Source: Moraxellaceae bacterium (GTDB lineage Bacteria; Pseudomonadota; Gammaproteobacteria; Pseudomonadales; Moraxellaceae). From it: DNA of 6,379 nt. The notes under the pieces are model-generated. The model was given only the letters and a program-made list of their open reading frames with translations, was not told the DNA's origin and did not search any database. The position numbers and the translations under genes are program-made. Where the stretch lies: the NCBI GenBank assembly GCA_014378805.1, contig JACMMY010000215.1, forward strand, positions 1 to 6,379, in the 5' to 3' direction. Position 1 is the first letter of the stretch, and each line of letters opens with the position of its first letter. Below are positions 1 through 4,760 of this stretch, one piece after another.

Positions 1-128
1 CAGGTGACAACATCCAAATGACAGTAGAACTGATTCACCCAATCGCGATGGATCCAGGTCTACGTTTCGCGATCCGTGAAGGTGGTCGTACTGTGGGTGC
101 GGGTGTAGTTGCTAGCATTCTTGCTTAA
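1..128 (+). CDS. tuf: Elongation factor Tu, C-terminal end (partial)
   Basis: This is the 3' end of the gene for EF-Tu, the GTPase that carries aminoacyl-tRNA to the ribosome in the cytoplasm. Reading from position 3 gives 41 codons before TAA at 126-128. They include the highly conserved domain III segments MTVELIHPIAMDPGLRF and AIREGGRTVGAGVV, which are diagnostic. The last residues, ASILA, differ from the AKVLG ending of E. coli EF-Tu, which fits a different genus. The start lies left of the window. No ribosomal protein gene such as rpsJ follows; an intrinsic terminator does, so tuf is the last gene of its unit here. Whether this is tufA or tufB cannot be told from the fragment. Confidence 0.97.
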   Translation, partial: GDNIQMTVELIHPIAMDPGLRFAIREGGRTVGAGVVASILA

Positions 129-149
129 TCTGATTTAGATTAAGTGAGT

Positions 150-178
150 AAAAAAGACACCTTCGGGTGTTTTTTTTT
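150..178 (+). terminator. Intrinsic terminator of tuf
   Basis: ACACC (157-161), a TTCG tetraloop (162-165) and GGTGT (166-170) form a compact hairpin followed by an unbroken T run to 178. The preceding A run (150-155) can pair with the T run and lengthen the stem. It lies 21 bases after the tuf stop codon and separates tuf from the next unit. Confidence 0.93.
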
Positions 179-239
179 GCCTAAAAATAGGGTTTTGGAA
201 AAGCATTTTTCATAAATATAAGTATTCATACTTTGTTTA

Positions 240-269
240 TTGACAATAAAAGTTGTCACTCTGTATATT
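240..269 (+). promoter_or_regulatory. Sigma70-type promoter for the hydroxylase gene
   Basis: A perfect -35 box TTGACA (240-245) and a good -10 box TATATT (264-269) are separated by 18 bp. Transcription would begin near 276, giving a leader of only about 20 to 30 bases before the hydroxylase start. It lies after the tuf terminator, so it should serve the hydroxylase/DUF2804 pair. This is read from the sequence alone. Confidence 0.72.
241..258. promoter_or_regulatory. Inverted repeat overlapping the -35 box, possible operator
   Basis: TGACAA (241-246) and TTGTCA (253-258) are a perfect 6 bp inverted repeat with a 6 bp spacer. It covers most of the -35 box and the first half of the promoter spacer. 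A dimeric repressor such as a TetR- or MarR-type protein bound here would block RNA polymerase. No regulator gene is in the window, so the binding protein is unknown. Part of the match could be chance, because one arm is largely the -35 box itself. Confidence 0.4.
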
Positions 270-298
270 GAAAAGTTGTTGTTGCCCTTATGGATTGA

Positions 299-976
299 GT
301 GAGCACTATGTTAGGAATTCCGGTCGCGTTGTTTTTTGCCAATGGTGTCGAATGGTACATGCATAAATATGCGTTACATGGCACGCCGCAAGAGGGTGGT
401 GGTCGTAAGTCTCCTGATGCGGCGCGCATGAAAAATCATTGGTCGCATCATCGACGTGCACGTCTAACCGAATACCGTGATGATGAACTGTATCAACATC
501 CGATGGAAAATGATGCGGGACGGTTGGAGATTCGAGGTGTCATTATGCTCGCTGGCTTAACCACCTTAGTCTTCCCAGTTGCACCATTGTTTACACTGAC
601 ATCATATTACTGCGGTTGGAATTATTATAAGACTCATCGCAAATCCCATTTGGATCCAGAGTGGGGTAAGAAAACCATTCCTTGGCACTACGATCATCAT
701 ATGAATACCAATCAAGATGCAAATTGGTGTGTGACCAAACCTTGGTTTGATTACATCATGGGGACGCGGGTGATTTCATCAGCAGACTTGCAGGAATCTA
801 ATCCACTTGGGATCAAATTGCCTAAAGTTATTGAAGATAAATTGAATGTCTTAGCACGTCGTTATGCCCCAAATGCGTTTGCAAAATTGGATGCCAATAT
901 GCAAACGGAACAGGTCAAGCGTGAGAATGGCTTAGAAAATATGATGCCAACCTTTGCAGAGTCGGCAGTGATGTAG
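299..976 (+). CDS. Membrane fatty acid hydroxylase / sterol desaturase family protein
   Basis: This is a 225 aa di-iron membrane oxygenase of the fatty acid hydroxylase superfamily, which hydroxylates or desaturates lipid chains, sterols or carotenoids. The histidine clusters that bind iron are all visible: H22 and H27 (HKYALH), H47/H50/H51 (HWSHH), H113/H117 (HRKSH) and H130/H133/H134 (HYDHH). Hydrophobic stretches at about 4-20 and 80-107 would be the membrane parts. The start is uncertain: GTG at 299 directly follows an in-frame TGA (296-298), ATG at 308 is equally possible, and neither has a good ribosome binding site. The substrate cannot be read from the sequence. A strong promoter lies just upstream, and DUF2804 follows after 49 bp with no terminator, so the two are probably co-transcribed. 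Beta-carotene hydroxylases share the fold, but no other carotenoid gene is in the window. Confidence 0.85.
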   Translation: MSTMLGIPVALFFANGVEWYMHKYALHGTPQEGGGRKSPDAARMKNHWSHHRRARLTEYRDDELYQHPMENDAGRLEIRGVIMLAGLTTLVFPVAPLFTLTSYYCGWNYYKTHRKSHLDPEWGKKTIPWHYDHHMNTNQDANWCVTKPWFDYIMGTRVISSADLQESNPLGIKLPKVIEDKLNVLARRYAPNAFAKLDANMQTEQVKRENGLENMMPTFAESAVM

Positions 977-1025
977 TTTAAAATTTTTGTATTAGCTTCA
1001 TTCGTATATAAGTTGAGATTGTTAA

Positions 1026-2054
1026 ATGACGACCCCTTTGATCGTTAACGGCCAGCCGCGCTATGGACGCTTTAAAGCAACGCCTTCTGTAATTAATGTG
1101 AATGACTTTAAATTGTTATCACCTTTTAATCAGCCGTTAACGGGTTTGAAAGCTGCATTAAAACGTAAATTTGGCTTTAAATCTTTTCAGTTCATGAGCA
1201 TTAATAATCAAGATGTGATGATTGGTTTAGCGGTTGTTGATTTGGGTTGGGTAGGCAATGGCTTCTTCTATATCTACGATAAGAAAACCAATACGGCTCA
1301 AGAATTTTCAGCGTTGCAGCCATTGGCTCATCATACAACCATTGAAAATCCTGCGGATCAAGCACATTGTGTTTTCCAAAAAGGTGATTTCAAAATAGAG
1401 ATCACACGCGCTAATCAAAAGCGCATGGTGAAAGTCACGAAGGCCAAGCAAATTTTTCTTGAAGCAAACGTTGAGCTATCAAACGTTGAACCACTTTCGT
1501 TGTGTAATCCGACGGGCTCAACAGGGTGGACGTATACGCAGAAACAAACTGCTGAAGAAGTTCGTGGTTATTATCTTGATCAAGGTCAGCGTATCGAGAT
1601 TACGCCAGAAGCGGGTTTCCTTGCCGCAACGGATGATAGTTGTGGTTACCTCAGTTATCGGACATCTTGGCATTGGCTCAGTGTGTCGGCGACGCTTGCC
1701 AGTGGTCAGCGTGTTGGACTTAATTTTGCGATGGGTGTCAATCAAGGTTTTGGCACTGAGAATGCGTTATGGATCGACGGAAAAATTTTTGAAATACCAC
1801 CAGTCATGTTTGAGAAAATTGAAGATGATGAACAGAATCAATGTTCAACGTGGCGTGTTTATTCAGCAGATCAGTCTGTTGATTTGACGGTTAAAACCAG
1901 TTGGTGTCGCCAAGAATCACTCAATTTAGGATTGGTCGCAAGTCATTTTAATCAGTGGGTGTCTTCGGTTTATGGCACCATGACTTGTGAAGGCCAAACG
2001 GTGGTGTTGAATGGTGAAATGGGGTTGCTTGAGAAACATTTTGCCAAGTGGTAG
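1026..2054 (+). CDS. DUF2804 domain-containing protein
   Basis: This 342 aa protein is recognised as DUF2804 family from its whole-length pattern: an N-terminal PRYGRF segment, the FGFKSFQFMSI region, then VVDLGWVGNGFFYIYD and a late GLNFAMGVNQGFGTENALW block. The family has no established biochemical function. The sequence predicts a soluble, strand-rich protein with many aromatic residues. I see no signal peptide or membrane helix, so it is probably cytoplasmic. ATG at 1026 is the natural start, although the upstream Shine-Dalgarno match is weak. It lies 49 bp after the hydroxylase gene on the same strand and ends just before a strong terminator, so the two appear to form a two-gene unit. 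A role in handling the hydroxylase's lipid substrate or product is an inference from position only. Confidence 0.8.
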   Translation: MTTPLIVNGQPRYGRFKATPSVINVNDFKLLSPFNQPLTGLKAALKRKFGFKSFQFMSINNQDVMIGLAVVDLGWVGNGFFYIYDKKTNTAQEFSALQPLAHHTTIENPADQAHCVFQKGDFKIEITRANQKRMVKVTKAKQIFLEANVELSNVEPLSLCNPTGSTGWTYTQKQTAEEVRGYYLDQGQRIEITPEAGFLAATDDSCGYLSYRTSWHWLSVSATLASGQRVGLNFAMGVNQGFGTENALWIDGKIFEIPPVMFEKIEDDEQNQCSTWRVYSADQSVDLTVKTSWCRQESLNLGLVASHFNQWVSSVYGTMTCEGQTVVLNGEMGLLEKHFAKW

Positions 2055-2072
2055 AGAATATAGCACCTGAGT

Positions 2073-2114
2073 ATTCCAATAAAAAGCAGCCATCTGGCTG
2101 TTTTTTATTGGAAT
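2073..2114. terminator. Long bidirectional-type intrinsic terminator
   Basis: CAGCC (2087-2091), loop ATCT and GGCTG (2096-2100) form the core. One G-U pair and then 13 Watson-Crick pairs continue outward to 2073 and 2114, so the stem is about 19 bp. An A run on the left and a T run on the right make it work in both directions. It ends the hydroxylase/DUF2804 unit. Confidence 0.9.
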
Positions 2115-2133
2115 GAAGTTGTTCCTTGAATTG

Positions 2134-2155
2134 GTCGCCTGAATGGCGGTTTTTT
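2134..2155 (+). terminator. Weak second hairpin with T run
   Basis: CGCC (2136-2139), loop TGAAT and GGCG (2145-2148) are followed by a short T run to 2155. The stem is only four strong pairs plus two G-U pairs, so it would be at most a backup to the terminator just before it. Confidence 0.45.
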
Positions 2156-2182
2156 GATAGTCAATATGTGAAATTGTAGATT
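2154..2182 (+). promoter_or_regulatory. Putative promoter for the solute-binding gene
   Basis: TTGATA (2154-2159) and TAGATT (2177-2182) are spaced 17 bp apart, a reasonable sigma70 match. The -35 box overlaps the T run of the weak hairpin. The leader to the TTG start would be about 100 bases and includes an AAGGAG at 2208-2213 that is not positioned for any good start codon, plus the inverted repeat at 2252-2265. Confidence 0.35.
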
Positions 2183-2251
2183 CGTGCTCTTTTTTTCATC
2201 TCGTTTAAGGAGTATATTCAAGCCGCAGAAATGGAATATGGATATATATTA

Positions 2252-2265
2252 GTCTCTGTAGAGAC
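2252..2265. repeat. Short inverted repeat in the leader of the solute-binding gene
   Basis: GTCTCT (2252-2257) and AGAGAC (2260-2265) form a perfect 6 bp inverted repeat with a 2-base gap. It sits between the putative promoter and the ribosome binding site. As RNA it would fold with five pairs and a TGTA loop. It may be a protein binding site, a small leader hairpin, or chance. Confidence 0.3.
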
Positions 2266-2278
2266 AACAAATACTGAT

Positions 2279-2283
2279 AAGGA
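2279..2283 (+). promoter_or_regulatory. Ribosome binding site that selects a TTG start
   Basis: AAGGA lies 7 bases before TTG at 2291. It is the only good Shine-Dalgarno match near a start codon that yields a normal signal peptide. It argues against the longer frame from ATG 2231 and the internal ATG at 2309. Confidence 0.65.
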
Positions 2284-2290
2284 TATCAAG

Positions 2291-3283
2291 TTGAATACAA
2301 GTCATAGAATGCTTTTTGCCGCAATTTTGACGACAGTCACAGCCGTATCTCATGCCCAGACCTTTTGTATCTTTGATCCTTCAGGTACACAAGGCGATAG
2401 TTTTTCGATGATGAAAGATTATTCACTTTCTGCTAAGGAATGGGGGGCTGAGCTCACCTTAAAAGCATATACAGATGAAGTTCTCGTTGCGAAGGATTTT
2501 AAATCTGGAAAGTGTGATGCTACGGCGATTACAGCAATTCGAGGACGTCAATTTAATAACTTCGTTGCATAGACAGATTCGGTAGGCGGTATCATTAATA
2601 AAAGTCAGGCGAATACGATTATTAGCTTGATGGCAAATCCTAAATTAGCACCCGATATGTTGGATCATGGTGTTGAGGTTGCGGGAGTTTTATCATTAGG
2701 CACAGGTTATCTCATTACGAATGATCGTAGTATCAATACGATACAACAACTTGTTGGAAAGCGCCTAGCGATTTTCGATAACGATAATGCTGGTCAAACC
2801 GTTATTGAGAAAGTTGGCGCTATACCTGTCACTGTTACCTTATCCACGATCGGGCCTCTGTTTAATAGTGGGAAGCTTGATATTATTTATTTACCTGCAA
2901 TGGCATTTAAACCTTTTGACATTAGCAAAGGGATAGGTATTAAAGGTGGGGTGATTCGTTTTCCAGTCGTTGCGGTCACATATGATATGTTTATTCACCC
3001 TGATAAATTTCCTGAAGGATATGGTCAAAAAAGCCGCAATTGGTTTGCTTCTAATATAGATCGTCAAATGGCTAATGTAGATAAGATAGAAAAAAGTATT
3101 GATAGCAAGTATTGGATGGATATTCCGCCAGCTTCAGCGCAAGCATATTTTCAAGTTCTGCACGAATCCAGAATTAGCTTAACTAAAGCGGGCATCTACG
3201 ATAAAAAAATGATGAGTATTTTGAAAAAAATACGTTGTCGTAATGAGCCAAATAATCCTGAATGTTCAAAAAATGATGAGTAA
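2291..3283 (+). pseudogene. Putative periplasmic solute-binding protein (DUF6091 type), interrupted by amber stop
   Basis: The frame encodes a 330-codon exported protein of the putative solute-binding family DUF6091, recognised from memory by features such as TFCIFDPSGTQGD, RGRQFN, GIKGGVIRFPV, YGQKSR, KYWMD and a cysteine-bearing C-terminus (RCRNEPNNPEC). Codons 1-22 from the TTG start form a signal peptide, with likely cleavage after SHA, so the product would act in the periplasm. A TAG at 2570-2572 (codon 94) stops translation after QFNNFVA. Reading continues in the same frame without other damage to the TAA at 3281-3283, and family features lie on both sides. In related proteins as I recall them, the residue here is serine, so TCG to TAG is a plausible single change. 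Restart at ATG 2627 would lack the signal peptide and has no clear ribosome binding site. The clean frame suggests a recent mutation. A sequencing error or partial suppression cannot be excluded. Confidence 0.82.
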
Positions 3284-3301
3284 ACTATTTATATTATTTT
3301 A

Positions 3302-3946
3302 AGGGTTGTAGTAGGACAGGTTAAATTTCCGTCCAAATATGCAGTGTTTTTAGCTGCTCTTTGGGCGATCCATAATTGAATCTAAACTCACATTGTTTAA
3401 GAAACAAGGGAATTTTTTTTCGATCAATTCCGTTGTATTTTCTCAATACTCGCTTAGTCTGATTCCAGAAATTCTCAACGCCGTTAATGTGATTTTTACC
3501 TATACCAAACTGCTTTGAATGGTTGATTCTTTCATGGTAAAAAATCCGCAACATCAAGAGCGTTATCACTTCGATAACAATCTGTGTAAACCACATTATC
3601 TGGTGCTATTTTCCTTGTAATAATAGGCATTAAGGTATCACTATTGGTGTCTGTAACTACTTTGGCATAGACCTTGCCACCACCAAAATAACTTTCATCT
3701 AACTCAACAGCACCTTCGAATACTTTGTGTGCTTGAAGCTCTAAATAGTAGGTGGTAACCTTGCGTATTTTGGGGTAAAACAGAGCTGCACTATTGGGCT
3801 GAATTTCAAGTAAATTGGCAGCAGAACGAGCTGTCACTTCAAATACAAAATACTCAAGCAACTTACACTGTACTTTTTTTTACCTAATTTACAATTTGTT
3901 ATCTTCATTTTTGTAGACTAACATAAGGCTAATCTACTATAGCCCC
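3302..3946 (-). mobile_element. Degenerate IS1595-family (IS1016-like) insertion sequence
   Basis: The element is about 645 bp and is bounded by imperfect terminal inverted repeats. The left end (from 3302, AGGGTTGTAGTAG) and the reverse complement of the right end (from 3946, GGGGCTATAGTAG) agree at 10 of 13 positions. It contains one leftward transposase remnant of the ISXO2-like DDE type. IS1016-type elements are normally somewhat over 700 bp, and the shortfall matches the internal deletion in the transposase. The eight bases on either side (3294-3301 and 3947-3954) do not match, so no target duplication remains. It sits 18 bp after the broken solute-binding gene. Confidence 0.8.
3321..3908 (-). 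pseudogene. IS1595-family transposase, frameshifted and internally deleted
   Basis: This is a remnant of an ISXO2-like DDE transposase, which cuts and joins the IS ends. Reading leftward from ATG 3906-3908 gives MKITNCKLG, then an 8-A run (3874-3881 on the complement) shifts the frame. The next frame gives QCKLLEYFVFEVTARSAANL, then VELDESYFGG, then jumps straight to GKVYAKVV. About 26 residues that normally lie between these motifs (a basic glycine-rich loop) are missing, in frame, near 3676-3684. It continues through VVYTDCYRS and is shifted again at a 6-base run (3539-3544). The last frame gives INHS, NHINGVENFWNQ, RKYNGIDRK and ends at 3321. The catalytic-type residues in DES, TDCYRS and HINGVENFW are still recognisable. 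Adding back the deletion gives about 220 residues, the usual size. It is almost certainly inactive. Confidence 0.85.
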
Positions 3947-4004
3947 AAAAGATTTAATTAATTTAAGTGTTTAGAAGTGATTTATGAATCGACTCTTTTC
4001 AATA
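3947..4004. other. AT-rich gap between IS and helical protein gene, nothing recognised
   Basis: These 58 bases lie between the IS right end and the stop codon of the leftward gene. They contain a TTAATTAA-type palindromic AT stretch near 3955 but no hairpin with T run, so I cannot name a terminator for the leftward unit. Confidence 0.4.
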
Positions 4005-4652
4005 TTAAGGAGACTCTTGGATATCTAATTTAACGCCAATACGTAGTGCTTCTTTTGCGATGCGATTCTTGCGTGTATTCGGGTCTTTAATTAAGTCGGT
4101 CACTAATTCACTTTGTGATCTTTGTGCTTCTATTTGATCAATCGCCTGATTGGAAACAGCGTTGGGGATATCATTGAGTAATTGGTTAGCAAGCGCATGA
4201 CGCTGAGTTTGATCGGCTGAATTGGCTAGAGATTGCCATATTTCCATTTGCTTATTGAAGCGCATATTGCTGACAAGACGTGTGAGTTCTTGCGCCGGAT
4301 TTTGATTTCTTTGAGCAACTAGTCGAAGCGATTGCCATTCAATTTCAGAGATGAAGTCAGGACGTCCGCTTATGATTCCTTCAATCGGTTTAGTGCTGAT
4401 TGCTTGTGCTGCTGCTGTTACCGATTGAGATTGTTGTATGATGATATCGTTGGCAATTGCACTTGAAATGGTCTCAGTTGTCGGTAAAGTAGGTGGTGTT
4501 TTACTTTTGACTTCCGATGTGTTGTCTGGAGTAGTTTCTAGGCTAGTGAGCCAAAACCATATCAATATACCCACTGATATAATCCCAATGAATCCGATAA
4601 AAAAAACGATACTTGATCGTTTTAGTGAACGATTATTGTTTTTGATTTTCAT
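4005..4652 (-). CDS. Membrane-anchored periplasmic helical protein, possible lipase accessory factor
   Basis: I do not recognise this 215 aa protein as a named family with confidence. The N-terminus is basic (K2, K4, R8, K11, R12), followed by one hydrophobic helix at about 14-36 that should anchor it in the inner membrane. A Thr/Ser/Pro-rich linker follows to about 90. Then comes a charged, Gln-rich, mostly helical domain (about 92-215) with SGRPDFISEIEWQSLRLVA, ELTRLVSNMRFNKQ and RKNRIAKEALRIG segments. Anchor, flexible linker and helical periplasmic domain is the layout of the lipase foldase Lif/LipB, but this protein is far shorter and I do not see the RxxFDY motif. Phospholipase C accessory proteins of the PlcR type are another possibility. 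It follows the lipase gene on the same strand after 108 bp. ATG 4652 has an upstream AAGAGA ribosome binding site. Help in folding or secreting the lipase is an inference from context. Confidence 0.6.
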   Translation of the reverse strand: MKIKNNNRSLKRSSIVFFIGFIGIISVGILIWFWLTSLETTPDNTSEVKSKTPPTLPTTETISSAIANDIIIQQSQSVTAAAQAISTKPIEGIISGRPDFISEIEWQSLRLVAQRNQNPAQELTRLVSNMRFNKQMEIWQSLANSADQTQRHALANQLLNDIPNAVSNQAIDQIEAQRSQSELVTDLIKDPNTRKNRIAKEALRIGVKLDIQESP

Positions 4653-4695
4653 GTTTATTCTCTTTTTAATAATCGATTCGCATTTCGAAAACGGA

Positions 4696-4730
4696 TGTAG
4701 CGACCCACGTACGATCAGTGAGTCGCTACA
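4696..4730 (-). other. Perfect stem-loop between lipase and helical protein genes
   Basis: TGTAGCGAC (4696-4704) and GTCGCTACA (4722-4730) are perfect 9 bp inverted arms. After one C-A mismatch, CAC (4706-4708) and GTG (4718-4720) add three inner pairs and leave a 9-base loop. No T run follows in either direction, so it is not a standard terminator. In the lipase mRNA it begins about 30 bases after the stop codon. It could protect the upstream message from 3' decay, cause partial termination, or bind a protein. Confidence 0.6.
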
Positions 4731-4760
4731 AAGATATTCGCTAATTAACTTGTTATAAAC

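Noticed and set aside
1518..1745. Open frame on the - strand inside the DUF2804 gene
   Set aside because: Antisense shadow of the real gene, with no start signal or recognisable protein.
1459..1887. Open frame of 142 codons on the + strand inside the DUF2804 gene
   Set aside because: It lies wholly within a convincing gene in another frame; its product is unusually rich in Arg, Val and Ile and has no recognisable motif or ribosome binding site.
3536..3548. Programmed -1 frameshift at T TTT TTA in the transposase
   Set aside because: The heptamer looks classic, but the downstream transposase frame needs a +1 (or -2) shift. An extra base in the run is the simpler reading.
3294..3954. Target site duplication around the IS
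   Set aside because: The eight bases on each side differ and shifting the ends by a base or two does not give a match.
4005..4652. Assignment of the helical protein as a classical lipase foldase (Lif/LipB)
   Set aside because: It is about a third shorter than that family and the RxxFDY signature is not visible; only the overall layout agrees.
4438..4758. Open frame of 106 codons on the + strand opposite the helical protein gene
   Set aside because: Its hydrophobic stretches arise as the antisense of the membrane helix and linker of the real leftward gene.
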